Shown in pieces: positions 8,145 to 17,834 of a stretch of 64,000 bases of DNA (the stretch's first letter is position 1; the number at the start of each line of letters is the position of its first letter). Position numbers and translations under genes: made by a program. This stretch comes from an uncultured Methanobrevibacter sp. (GTDB lineage Archaea; Methanobacteriota; Methanobacteria; Methanobacteriales; Methanobacteriaceae). The notes under the pieces are model-generated. The model was not told the origin of the DNA. It saw only the letters and a list, made by a program, of their open reading frames with translations, and did not search any database. Location: NCBI RefSeq assembly GCF_937881195.1, contig NZ_CALGFC010000032.1:62001-126000 (forward strand), given 5' to 3'.

Positions 8145-9476
8145 TTAGATGTCACCTTTTATGTCTGCAGCTGCTTCCACTACATATTTTAATGGTTCTC
8201 TGAATTCATCAACACTACTGAATACTTCTTTAATTAAACCAGAAGTTGCTTCAGGTGAGAAAAGCTGAGTACCTGCGTCAAGACACATTGCAGCAACAAC
8301 ACAAGGGATACAGAATCCTTTACTGTGTCTAGTTACAACGTGATTACCATTAAAGAGACCTGGGCCTCCTCCACCATAAATAGAGTGACTAAAGAATGAA
8401 AATCCTACAGCTACACCTTCAGCTCTACCGAAATCTACACCTGGAAGACCAGTTGCAAATTCAATAGAATCATTGAAGTATAATAATGAAGAAGGTACAC
8501 CTTGAGCAGCTCTTGCAGCAGCTACATTTACCATAGTTGCAGCAGTAGCTCCAGCAGCAGCATAAGCATTCCATTTTGCTAAATCATTAGTTTCATAAAC
8601 ATTAAAACCATTTAAATCTTTTTCTACACTAACAACGCCATCAGCAGTAGCTTTAGCAACAGTGTCATTCCTAACAGAACCAACAGTTCCTTCTTTAGCA
8701 TTATCTTTAACTAAATCTAAAACAATGTTGTCTGCGTTCATTCCTTGGTAAGCTAATCCTAATAAATGCATTCTTTCAAATGCTCCAATAGCGTCGCCCA
8801 TTTCAAACATAGCAGTTTGTTCTAAGATACTGGAAAGTGCAGTTCCTTGTAATGTATTTTTTAATGTAGCAGCAGCTACGTGGTTAGCCATAATATTTCT
8901 TAAAGCATAACCCGGACCTTCAAGCTTTTGAGGAATATCTAACATAGTTGCAATGTTAGAACCCATATAATCAACAGATTGAGGATATCTTCCAAGAATT
9001 GCAGCTTTTACCATGTTAGCATCATACATACTAATATCAAATTGTTTAATAATAGCTTGTACTAATGCAGTTGCAGTTGATAAGGTTGCTACAGAATATT
9101 CAGCAGCAGATTCTAATCTTGCAGTTGGTATTTGAACTAAAATCCTCTTTCCACCGGAAAGAAGCTCTACATTGGTATCATCATCATCAGTTACTTGAAC
9201 CATTTCTTTTAAAGCAGATGCAATAGATTGAGCATTGCCAGTAATATCTAGGTCCATTTCTCTTCCTAAGATCTTAGATCCCTGTCCACCGACAGTTGCA
9301 GATCTTAATGAATTTTCTATACCTTCTAAGTTTACAGCTACGGTCCTTTTTACACCACTTACGATGCTTTTTATAGCAGGATTCCGTAGTGGGCTTAAGG
9401 CTTCGATAGGCACATTAGATTCTACTAATGACCCTCTATCGTCGTATAAATCGACTTTATCATCAAACTTCGCCAT
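8145..9476 (-). CDS. mcrB: Methyl-coenzyme M reductase I subunit beta
   Basis: Beta subunit (443 aa) of MCR; it lines the active-site channel. Tyr367, in FFSHSIYGGGGPGLFNGNH, coincides with the active-site tyrosine numbered 367 in M. marburgensis McrB. The N-terminus MAKFDDKVDLYDDRGSLVES is typical. First gene of the operon, with an AGGAGGGA site 5-6 bp before the ATG. The 5' region contains a candidate promoter and a leader with two small hairpins (described separately). Confidence 0.98.
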   Translation of the reverse strand: MAKFDDKVDLYDDRGSLVESNVPIEALSPLRNPAIKSIVSGVKRTVAVNLEGIENSLRSATVGGQGSKILGREMDLDITGNAQSIASALKEMVQVTDDDDTNVELLSGGKRILVQIPTARLESAAEYSVATLSTATALVQAIIKQFDISMYDANMVKAAILGRYPQSVDYMGSNIATMLDIPQKLEGPGYALRNIMANHVAAATLKNTLQGTALSSILEQTAMFEMGDAIGAFERMHLLGLAYQGMNADNIVLDLVKDNAKEGTVGSVRNDTVAKATADGVVSVEKDLNGFNVYETNDLAKWNAYAAAGATAATMVNVAAARAAQGVPSSLLYFNDSIEFATGLPGVDFGRAEGVAVGFSFFSHSIYGGGGPGLFNGNHVVTRHSKGFCIPCVVAAMCLDAGTQLFSPEATSGLIKEVFSSVDEFREPLKYVVEAAADIKGDI

Positions 9477-9720
9477 TTTTTCCCTCCTAACTAAATATAG
9501 TTATTAATATACCTCTCTAATACAAACGGTCATTTTTAAGCCTGCATTGAGTAAGCTTATTTGCAGTTTTTTGCAATAACTAGCTATTTGGTATACGAAT
9601 TTTAATTTGATTAATATATATTATAAATATTATTTCTGAGAACAAATAGCAAAGCTTATAAAGGAGAAGTGAACCTGAATTTTTTAAGAAACCTAGAATA
9701 TAAAGTAATACTTTTTTAAT
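9477..9720 (-). promoter_or_regulatory. mcr operon promoter, leader hairpins and upstream palindrome
   Basis: On the minus strand an extended TATA region lies at 9611-9631, predicting transcription start near 9590 and a leader of about 115 nt. The leader contains two consecutive hairpins, TTGCA/TGCAA (9561-9565 with 9572-9576) and TAAGC/GCTTA (9537-9541 with 9555-9559), and ends in TTAGGAGGG. A second TATA candidate TTTATAAG is at 9655-9662. Farther up, AAAGTA-A-TACTTT (9702-9714) is a palindrome that recurs elsewhere in the window. Start site and function are inferred. Confidence 0.5.
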
Positions 9721-10264
9721 CATTTGAAAAAGAATTTTAAATCTTTTAGAAATGAAATAAGAATTTAAAACTATTAATAAACCCCTAAATCTATCAAATG
9801 ATAAAATAAAGATTTTAAAAATGGCAATTTGCGAAAAAATTGAAAAAATAATTGCAAAAAAATATATTTGCTATATGAAAAAACTATACAAAAATAGTAG
9901 GAATAATGAACAAAAAAACCGAAAGATAAAATAATATAAAAATTTGAGGAAAATTATATAAAAAGTAAATAAAATTTTGAAAACAAGAATATAATTATAA
10001 AAATTGTAGTTTTTAATAATTAAAATATAAAAGAAATAATAAGAAAAAAATAATAAAAGATAATTGAGAAATAATAAAAAATGTATATTTAATTATATTT
10101 AATAAAAAGTAATAAAGAATTAAAAAGTAATAAAAAATTTATTTTTAATTTTATTATACAAAAGTAATAAAAATATAAAAAATAATGAAAAAATAATTAT
10201 TATGAAAAATTAAAATAAAACTAAAAAATTATAATAAAATTAGAATAAAACTAAAATTTGAAAA
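9721..10264. other. Gene-free A-rich spacer between mmp10 and mcr
   Basis: Very A-rich on the plus strand, with many degenerate AAAATAATAAAAAA tracts and no open frame with coding character. I see no tRNA, hairpin or clear promoter. Since mmp10 ends here and mcr starts at the other side, this is the upstream flank of the mcr promoter. Confidence 0.6.
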
Positions 10265-11512
10265 TTACTTTTTTTTCATTCCAAAAAAATTAATAGCTCC
10301 AACCAAATCCCTAAATAATTCAAGTTCCTTCTCAATTACATTTTCTTCAGTTAGTGTTCCACTCATTTCTCCATCAACAGATAACTTATCCGGTCCTCGG
10401 CCGACTACTCTTTCAATACCATCAGAACTCAAAATTCTTTCTGCATCAATCTGATGAACAAAACATCTTCCAGGTATGATAGCCGTATCTTTAACATTAG
10501 ATAAATCTAAATCTTCAAGATCTTCTTTTGTAATTAAACAAGCAATATCTTTTTTAGTAGCAATAACATTAACATCATCCGTATCCAACTTATCAAATAT
10601 TTTTTCAATATATGGAGCAGCAATTTTAGAGGTTATTATTGTAGCCTCACCCACTATTTCCTGGATAAATTGTAAATATATTTCGTTTTCATCTTTTGAT
10701 ATTGCAAATGGAGCACCTGTATCCGGATCTGAGACCGGTGTCCCAGTAACCCTAATATTATATTTTTTATTTATATCTTCTACAAGTTTCTGAAATTCTT
10801 CAACACTTGTAGAATCAATATCTTTTATAATAGGTTCATTTCCAAGAATTAAACCTTCATTTGTAGTATTAGCAAATCTCATGAGAATCAAAGCTTTAGC
10901 ACCCCAATTTTCAAGGTCTTCACAAGTTTGGTGTAAAACATCACCATCATTTACACCAGGAATAATAACTGTAGCTGCATGAAGTTCTGTACTCTCAGCA
11001 AAAATTTTCGCTGCTTTAATCGATTCTTCAGGATTAGGGTCTTTCATCCATTTTGCCCTAAGATCAGGATTAGAAGAAAACAAAGTAAATGTAACTTCAT
11101 CTACTCCATTATTTATTAGTCTTGTAGCGATATCTGCATCATCAATACCCTTTCCACTTGTATATCCAAGATGCATAGGGATTTCAAATTGTTTTAAAGT
11201 TCCAGTTAATTCTTCAAGGTGAGGATAACAACTAACATCCCCCCCACCACTTATATTAACTTTTAGATTATTATCTGCTGGATTGATCATCATCAAAGTA
11301 GTTTGAATCTCATTTACAACAAAAAAAGGCATTTTAAATTCGTTTTTTGTTTCAGTAACGCCTTCACCACAATGAGAACAACCAATTTTACCAGAAGAAC
11401 ATTGAGAACATCCTAAAGGCTCAATAGATTTTACTTTTCTAAAATAACAATATTTACAGAAGCCTCGACAATCTTTTCCAGGAATCCCGCCAACATCAGC
11501 TACAATTTGCAT
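10265..11512 (-). CDS. mmp10: Mmp10, radical SAM methyltransferase for McrA arginine
   Basis: Methanogenesis marker protein 10 (415 aa), a cobalamin-dependent radical SAM enzyme that C-methylates an active-site arginine of McrA (Arg271 in the numbering used here). The AdoMet-cluster motif CRGFCKYCYF has Cys15, Cys19 and Cys22; a second quartet CSQC...CSHC (Cys35, 38, 45, 48) follows at once, and ISGGGDVSCYP (about 94-104) is a radical SAM glycine motif. It sits upstream of and on the same strand as mcr, but 0.8 kb away, so it probably has its own transcript. Its target arginine is present in the neighbouring McrA. Confidence 0.93.
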   Translation of the reverse strand: MQIVADVGGIPGKDCRGFCKYCYFRKVKSIEPLGCSQCSSGKIGCSHCGEGVTETKNEFKMPFFVVNEIQTTLMMINPADNNLKVNISGGGDVSCYPHLEELTGTLKQFEIPMHLGYTSGKGIDDADIATRLINNGVDEVTFTLFSSNPDLRAKWMKDPNPEESIKAAKIFAESTELHAATVIIPGVNDGDVLHQTCEDLENWGAKALILMRFANTTNEGLILGNEPIIKDIDSTSVEEFQKLVEDINKKYNIRVTGTPVSDPDTGAPFAISKDENEIYLQFIQEIVGEATIITSKIAAPYIEKIFDKLDTDDVNVIATKKDIACLITKEDLEDLDLSNVKDTAIIPGRCFVHQIDAERILSSDGIERVVGRGPDKLSVDGEMSGTLTEENVIEKELELFRDLVGAINFFGMKKK

Positions 11513-11834
11513 ATCAATACTATTTTTTTTATAGTATAAAAATCTTTTTAGTTAATAAAAATCATTTTAAATTAAATATCAAAAATAATTAAACATCCCA
11601 AAAAAACATATTTTATTCTTCATATGATTCATTTTTATGAGATTTATAACATCAATTAATCATGAAATATTATAAAAAGAAATAAAATAAATTAGAAAAA
11701 GAATAAAATAAATTAAAAAATAAAATAAATAAAATAAATTAGAAAAAGAATAAAATAAATTAAAGAATAAGATAAATAAAATAAATTAAAAAATAAAATA
11801 AATAAAATAAATTAGAAAATTATTTTTCTATTAA
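11513..11834. repeat. AT-rich spacer with imperfect tandem repeats
   Basis: From about 11681 to 11820 the sequence is built from variants of AATAAAATAAATTAGAAAA. The marker ATTAGAAAA occurs at 11691, 11738 (47 bp later) and 11811 (73 bp later). No open frame or RNA structure is evident. The part next to 11513 should contain the mmp10 promoter, but no box stands out. Confidence 0.6.
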
Positions 11835-12671
11835 TTAGTTTATTTCATTATATATTAAACCAATAGCTCTTGCTTGGAATAGAGTTAAAAATGATGGAAT
11901 TATTAATAAATAAACAATCAATCCTATTATTGGAATAAATACAATCAAAGCAGCTATAAATGAAATAACAATTATGATTATACAAAGAAGTATAAACCAA
12001 ATTATATAATTTCCCCATCCAATATTAGATATATTATTTATTATCTCCCTAAATTTAATAATTGAACCCAATTTACCAGATTCAGCTAATCTTGCCATAG
12101 CAATAAATGCAAATAATGAGAATATTATTGATAAAATTGCAGCAACTGTATTGACAATTAGCATAGCATAACCAGTATTAGCCATGTACATTGTAGCCAT
12201 TGAATTAGGCATATATAATCCAGATTGGTTATAAGTATTTAATGATTGACTAAAAGAAGTAAACTCAGAAAATACTCCTAAAACATATGCAAGAATTAAA
12301 GTGATAACAAAAGGTATTATCATGTACACAATGTTTAAAATTAAAACTTTTATACCATCAATAATATTTTCAGACCATTGAAATTCAGGTAGAGCTTCTT
12401 CTTGACCCTCAAAAGATATATTTTTATTAATTATAGTTTCTCTTATAACACTAAGACTATATCCACTATAAATTAAAGCAACAACAAAAGTAAAAATTAA
12501 TGCTATTATAAATATTATGGCTGCAGGGATAGCTTGAGCAAATGCCAAACTGATTAATGCAATCACCATAAATATACAAATTCCTATTATTAATAACCCT
12601 AGGATTAAAACCTTGCCCCAATCTTTACTAGGATATTTAAACGAATTTTTGAATAGTTCCGTAATGTTCAT
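11835..12671 (-). CDS. DUF4013 family membrane protein, copy 1
   Basis: Integral membrane protein (278 aa) with about six hydrophobic spans and a short polar loop after the second pair. The N-terminal pattern MNITELFKNSFKYPSKDWGK (amphipathic segment, then a Lys/Asp-rich W or K motif before the first span) and the C-terminal QARAIGLIYNE are shared with the two genes that follow, showing tandem duplication. I assign DUF4013 from this pattern, a family common in Methanobrevibacter with no established function. A clean AGGTGA ribosome-binding site precedes the ATG, as in all three copies. Confidence 0.75.
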   Translation of the reverse strand: MNITELFKNSFKYPSKDWGKVLILGLLIIGICIFMVIALISLAFAQAIPAAIIFIIALIFTFVVALIYSGYSLSVIRETIINKNISFEGQEEALPEFQWSENIIDGIKVLILNIVYMIIPFVITLILAYVLGVFSEFTSFSQSLNTYNQSGLYMPNSMATMYMANTGYAMLIVNTVAAILSIIFSLFAFIAMARLAESGKLGSIIKFREIINNISNIGWGNYIIWFILLCIIIIVISFIAALIVFIPIIGLIVYLLIIPSFLTLFQARAIGLIYNEIN

Positions 12672-12865
12672 TTTATCACCTATTATAGAATTATCAAATA
12701 AATAATTTTATTACTTAATAATAATTATTCATTTATATCTATATATTATTTTACCAATAATAATTTATTTCATTGATAATCTTTATATATACTATTTTTA
12801 TTTAATATAATATTTTTATTTAATATACTGATTTTTATATATAAAATAAAATTTACTTATCAATT

Positions 12866-13672
12866 TTACTTATTAATTTTAGATTTCCTATAAATTAAAC
12901 CAACAGACCTTCCCCAAAATATTGTTATGAATGGTAAAATTATTAAAAATAATATAATAAAACCAAAAAATGGAATAACTGCAATTACAATTACTATAGA
13001 TAAAATAAGAATTAATATAACACATAAAATTATAAGAGAAATTAAGTAATGTTTCCAAGTAATGTTTCCAATATCATATATTACTGCTTTTAAGTCCAAG
13101 GCAAATTTCATATCTCCATAATAAGAGAACCTAGAAATAGCAATAATCAAGAATATTGTTGATATAATAAATAAAATAACAGCAACAATAGGAACTAAAA
13201 TAATATTATGAACACTCAAAACCATTGAATAAGTGGGAATAGATGTTTCATAACCAAAAGAAAAAAATGAAGTAATTATTTCAGAAATTATAGCATATGC
13301 ACCAATTATATAAGAAAATAAAATAGTTATTACAATTGGCACAATATAATATATTATCGATATGAAAAATACTTTAATTCCTTTTGAAAAATTTTTAATA
13401 AGATTTAAATGAGGAAAATCTAATTTATTATCTACCGTATCTTTAATTATAAAAGTTATATATCCAATAGCAATAATAAATATGATGAAACCAATTAAAT
13501 TTGAAATAAAATACAAAATCGGAGTTAAAAAATCTTGGCTTAATGCAGTAGTAATTGAAGGTAAAAGGGAAAATATGGCATCAAAAAAAAATAAAACACC
13601 TAAAGTTAATAATTTATCAATATCATTAATAGGATAAGATAAAGAATCTTGAAAAAGCCTTATGACCTTCAT
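12866..13672 (-). CDS. DUF4013 family membrane protein, copy 2
   Basis: Second paralogue (268 aa). I start at the ATG of MKVIRLFQDSLSYPINDIDK, which has an AGGTGA site 6 bp before it; a farther in-frame ATG six codons upstream would place that site inside the coding sequence. About six membrane spans; the C-terminus FWGRSVGLIYRKSKINK matches the ARALGLVY end of the other copies. It is the most divergent and least alanine-rich of the three. Separate 190- to 390-bp spacers suggest each copy has its own promoter. Function unknown. Confidence 0.72.
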   Translation of the reverse strand: MKVIRLFQDSLSYPINDIDKLLTLGVLFFFDAIFSLLPSITTALSQDFLTPILYFISNLIGFIIFIIAIGYITFIIKDTVDNKLDFPHLNLIKNFSKGIKVFFISIIYYIVPIVITILFSYIIGAYAIISEIITSFFSFGYETSIPTYSMVLSVHNIILVPIVAVILFIISTIFLIIAISRFSYYGDMKFALDLKAVIYDIGNITWKHYLISLIILCVILILILSIVIVIAVIPFFGFIILFLIILPFITIFWGRSVGLIYRKSKINK

Positions 13673-13690
13673 TTTTTCACCTGAAAACAT

Positions 13691-14061
13691 TCTAATGTTC
13701 TAAAATTAATAAAATCATATAATTTTAATTAATAATGAAAAAACACAATCAAATAAAACAATATATGATTAATAATATAGAATTTGTAAAAAGATATTAT
13801 TAAATCTATCGAAATTTAGTAATAACTACTCATATAATTCCATGTATTAAAAAATAAAGCTATGAAAAAGATTTTTATCTAATAATTAATTATTATTTAA
13901 TATATTATATTCTAAAAGATATAAAATATAATGAATTCTTAGAATATATATAAAAAAAAAATTTATAAAAAATAAATTAAAATAATTAAAAGGAAAATAT
14001 AATAAAAAAAATTAAAATAAAAATTGATATTGAAATAAATAAAAATTAAAATATCATATTT
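13691..14061. other. Gene-free AT-rich spacer between DUF4013 copies 2 and 3
   Basis: No open frame, RNA fold or tandem array is evident; the 3' half is A-rich on the plus strand. It should contain the copy 2 promoter on the minus strand. Confidence 0.5.
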
Positions 14062-14862
14062 CTATTCTTTAGATTCATTATAGACTAAACCAAGAGCCCT
14101 TGCAGCAAAAATCTCTATATATGGCCTAATAATTAAAAATGCAATTATAAGTCCAATTACAGGAATAGCTGAAATCAAGTTAACTACAAAGCTGAGAATA
14201 AAAATGATTATTGCATAAAGAATAGCCCATAATATATAATTTCCCCAACTTATTTCACCAATTTTTTTGAAAACATCTACCATATTAACTGCAGATCCTA
14301 AACTTTCAGTATCGGCTAAAACAGCTTTAGCAGCTAAGAATAGTAAACCGAATATGATAAAAAGTATTGCAGCTACTATAAATACAGTTAAAAAACTAGC
14401 TCCAGCAGCACTTAAAAGAGATTCCGGTGCAGCAGCGAGTGATCCGCTTACAGCATAAAATGCTATTAATTGATATAAATGTTGAAAAGCACCAGTTGCA
14501 TAAATCACAATTAAAGTGATTATTACAGGAATTATATAATATACTATACTTAATATAAGTACTTTGACTCCATCTACGAAATTTCTACCCCAATCAAATT
14601 CAGGCAAATCATCACCCTTATTAACTGTTTTTCGAACTATACTAAGGGTATAACCATAGATAATCAGAGTTATAATAACTGCAAGAATAAATGATATAAT
14701 TCCTAGAATATCTGCAGCAATATATTGATTTAATACAATACCAAATGCTTGTAAAATAGCAAAAACGCCCATAATTAAAAATAAAACACCTAGTATTAAT
14801 AACTTGTCCCATTGTTTTGTTGGATATGTTAATGAATCTTTAAAAAGTTCAACAATTTCCAT
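14062..14862 (-). CDS. DUF4013 family membrane protein, copy 3
   Basis: Third paralogue (266 aa), starting MEIVELFKDSLTYPTKQWDK after an AGGTGA site. About six spans with a DDLPEFDWGRNFVDGVKVLI loop near residues 89-108 that parallels EALPEFQWSENIIDGIKVLI in copy 1, so copies 1 and 3 are closer to each other than to copy 2. The C-terminus is AARALGLVYNESKE. No catalytic motif is visible; a structural or transport role can only be guessed. Confidence 0.75.
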   Translation of the reverse strand: MEIVELFKDSLTYPTKQWDKLLILGVLFLIMGVFAILQAFGIVLNQYIAADILGIISFILAVIITLIIYGYTLSIVRKTVNKGDDLPEFDWGRNFVDGVKVLILSIVYYIIPVIITLIVIYATGAFQHLYQLIAFYAVSGSLAAAPESLLSAAGASFLTVFIVAAILFIIFGLLFLAAKAVLADTESLGSAVNMVDVFKKIGEISWGNYILWAILYAIIIFILSFVVNLISAIPVIGLIIAFLIIRPYIEIFAARALGLVYNESKE

Positions 14863-15140
14863 ATTTTCACCTCACATACACAAAAAATAATAATATTTTT
14901 TGTTATTAAATTATCTGTTTGATATTATTAATATAGTTTTAGGATTATTAAGATAAAATTTATAGATAAGATAAACTATTTAGATTCAATCATCTGATAC
15001 TTAATAAGAAATACATAGTTAAAATAAAGCATTCAAAAAATCTAAATTGAAATTAAAAAATTATAATTAAAAAATTATAATTAAAAATATATAAAATTAA
15101 TAAAAATATTAAGAAATTGATCATTATTGAATAAAAAATA

Positions 15141-16319
15141 TTAAGAACTTAAAGATTTAATAATTTCTTTCAATCTTAGAATATCAATATCTGATTTTAA
15201 ACCAATAGGATTAAAATGAGTCTTAGAAACTTTAAAACCTTCTTCGGTTATTTTATCCATAACATCGGCTATTTTAGGAGCACTTATTTTAAGATTTCTG
15301 CAAATTATATGAATATCATAAAAAGTGATAGGAGAATTTGCCTCTTCAATACATGTATTAAGCAATTTTAATATTTTATTCTCAGTATTTAGTTTTTTCT
15401 TATTAGGGTTATTTTCATCAAGTTTTTCAACCATTTTAGATATGAATTCAGAATTTTGAATCTTTCCAATCCATAATGGCCCTGCAGAAATCAATTTTTC
15501 TCCACAAACAGGACAATAATCAGGAATAGGGTTAGCTAAACCAACAACAGGAACCCTATAGAGACATTTTTTACAGTGCGAAATATAACCAATATTATTA
15601 GCTAATGAATTATCAGTAGCTGCTGAACCTTTATTTACTTTAATATATAAACGCATGTAATGTTCACTACTATGAGAAAGTTTAATGTCACCAATATACT
15701 TTTTATATTTAGCAAGTGTTAGAGAAACAAATCCTGCTAAAATTCTAATTCCATTTTCATGACAATACTCGCTTTTGTATGGTTTTGCATTATATTTCCG
15801 AATACAAGGTTCTTTATAAGTTCCACATAATGCAGAAGTATCTGTAGCAGTTATACAGAGAAGAGAATCCTTTTTTAGAGAATATCCTACAGAATCAACA
15901 AAATATGAAGGAGTTCCAAATGGATCTATATCTATTACATCAAATATTCCTCTGTTTTCCCTCAATATCATATTAGCTTCTTTTTGATAAAAATCAATTT
16001 CAACATTATTATTAATTGCATTTTCTTTTGATTGTTCTATAGCAAGAGAACTTATATCATTTACAGCAACCTCATTAACATTGAAAATTTCTTTTTTATA
16101 CCTTATAGCGCGTATACCACTTCCTCCAAAAACATCACAAATATTTATTTCTCTTCCTATTTCCTCCTGAAATGTTTGTAAAGCAAGTATAGATATATCC
16201 CTATTAAATTCCATCCTAGGATTGTAAAAAACAGGAGCACTAGATGAAACTTTATCAAATTTAGGAACTTTGATTTCAACTAAACCTTCATTAATTATTT
16301 CTATATCATGTTCATTCAT
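15141..16319 (-). CDS. trm1: tRNA (guanine(26)-N2)-dimethyltransferase Trm1
   Basis: Methylates G26 of tRNA to N2,N2-dimethylguanosine using AdoMet (392 aa, normal archaeal length). The SAM-binding motif CDVFGGSGIRAIRY is at about 61-74 and the catalytic IDPFGTPSYF at 131-140. A zinc ribbon made of a CKKC pair and a CPVC pair follows in the second half, then the C-terminal domain typical of Trm1. Monocistronic by context: long spacers lie on both sides and the next gene is divergent. Confidence 0.95.
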   Translation of the reverse strand: MNEHDIEIINEGLVEIKVPKFDKVSSSAPVFYNPRMEFNRDISILALQTFQEEIGREINICDVFGGSGIRAIRYKKEIFNVNEVAVNDISSLAIEQSKENAINNNVEIDFYQKEANMILRENRGIFDVIDIDPFGTPSYFVDSVGYSLKKDSLLCITATDTSALCGTYKEPCIRKYNAKPYKSEYCHENGIRILAGFVSLTLAKYKKYIGDIKLSHSSEHYMRLYIKVNKGSAATDNSLANNIGYISHCKKCLYRVPVVGLANPIPDYCPVCGEKLISAGPLWIGKIQNSEFISKMVEKLDENNPNKKKLNTENKILKLLNTCIEEANSPITFYDIHIICRNLKISAPKIADVMDKITEEGFKVSKTHFNPIGLKSDIDILRLKEIIKSLSS

Positions 16320-16727
16320 TAGCTACTCCCCTAATAATTAATTTTCAATATTAATAACATATTGAATTTTATTAGCATATTAACTTTCAAATATTTTATA
16401 TTATATATTATTTAACTATCATTTAATTATTATTTATAAAATTATATACTAAGTCCTTATATCATCAACATATAATGAAAATACAAGAAATAAATAAAAA
16501 TAATAGTAATGAATAAAAATACTAAAGATATTTTAATATGTATATATTTTTAAATATTAATAATTTTAATAATTTTAACTTTATAAATTTATATATAATT
16601 TAACAATTAATTAAATAAATCATTCAAACTAAAGATATATTAATGATAATTAAAATAAAAATAAAATATAAATAGTTATAATATAAATCATTGAGCTATA
16701 ATTGATAGTTATAATAAAGGTGTATTA
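16320..16727. other. Divergent promoter region of trm1 and the aminotransferase
   Basis: 408 bp of AT-rich DNA between divergent genes, so it must hold both promoters. Several TATA-like stretches are present but none is clearly best. The plus-strand gene is preceded by an AAAGGTG site. No structured RNA or repeat array was noticed. Confidence 0.5.
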
Positions 16728-17834
16728 ATGTCAGAAATAAAAATTCCTATTGCAAATCCAATTATTGGAGAAGAAGAGATAAAAGAAGTTGTTGAAGTTT
16801 TAAAATCAGGTTTTATTGCTCAAGGACCAAAAGTAGCTGAATTTGAAGAAAAATTTGCAGATTTTGTTGGCGCAAAATATGCAATAGCAACTAGCTCAGG
16901 TACAACAGCTTTACATGTAGCTCTTCTAGCTTGTGGAATTGGAGAAGGGGATGAAGTAATTACAACACCATTTTCATTTGCAGCTACTGGAAATTCTATT
17001 CTTTACACAGGAGCAAAACCTGTTTTTGTAGATATTGATAAAAAAACTTTTAACATAGATCCTAATAAAATAGAAGAAAAAATAAGTAAAAAAACAAAAG
17101 CAATTATGCCGGTACATCTATATGGTCAAGCAGCAGATATGGATAAAATTAAAGAGATAGCTGAAAAACATGATTTATATATAATTGAAGATGCTGCACA
17201 AGCTCATGGTTCTATATATAAAAACACTAAAGTAGGTAGTATAGGAGATATTGCTTGTTTTAGTTTTTACCCAACTAAAAATATGACTACTAGTGAAGGA
17301 GGAATCATAACTACAAATAACAAGGATTTAGCTGAAAAATCAAAGATTTATAGAGCTCACGGAGAAACAAAAAGATATGAACATGCAGTTTTGGGATATA
17401 ATTACAGAATGACAGATATAGCTGCTGCTATTGGCCTTGCTCAATTAAAAAAAATTGATGACTTCAATCAAAAAAGAATTAATAATGCCAATTACCTTAC
17501 TACTAATTTAAAAGGTGTTGAAGGAATATCAACTCCAAAAGTATTAAATGGTGTGAAACATGTTTATCACCAATACACTATAAAAATAGAAAAAGATAAC
17601 AGGGACGAGTGGGTTAGTTTCCTTAATGATAATGGAATTGGAACTGGGATTCATTACCCAATACCCATCTATAAACAAGAGTTATATATCAATTTAGGAT
17701 ATGATGAAAATCTTGAAGAAACAGAGAAAGCTGCAAGTTCAGTTATTTCAATCCCCGTACATCCAAGCATTAGTGAAAAAGATTTAGACACTATTATTAA
17801 AGTAATAAAAGAAGCTTCAAATAAATTTAATTAA
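16728..17834 (+). CDS. DegT/DnrJ/EryC1/StrS family PLP aminotransferase
   Basis: A sugar aminotransferase-type enzyme (368 aa) that would transaminate a keto-sugar nucleotide for cell-surface glycans. ATSSGTTALHVALLACGIG (about 54-72) binds PLP phosphate, IIEDAAQAHGS (152-162) is the PLP aspartate region, and Lys184 in FSFYPTKNMTTSEGG is the expected Schiff-base lysine. The C-terminal TGIHYPIPIYKQ is also typical. No other sugar genes are adjacent, so the substrate is not determined. Ribosome-binding site AAAGGTG. Confidence 0.9.
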   Translation: MSEIKIPIANPIIGEEEIKEVVEVLKSGFIAQGPKVAEFEEKFADFVGAKYAIATSSGTTALHVALLACGIGEGDEVITTPFSFAATGNSILYTGAKPVFVDIDKKTFNIDPNKIEEKISKKTKAIMPVHLYGQAADMDKIKEIAEKHDLYIIEDAAQAHGSIYKNTKVGSIGDIACFSFYPTKNMTTSEGGIITTNNKDLAEKSKIYRAHGETKRYEHAVLGYNYRMTDIAAAIGLAQLKKIDDFNQKRINNANYLTTNLKGVEGISTPKVLNGVKHVYHQYTIKIEKDNRDEWVSFLNDNGIGTGIHYPIPIYKQELYINLGYDENLEETEKAASSVISIPVHPSISEKDLDTIIKVIKEASNKFN

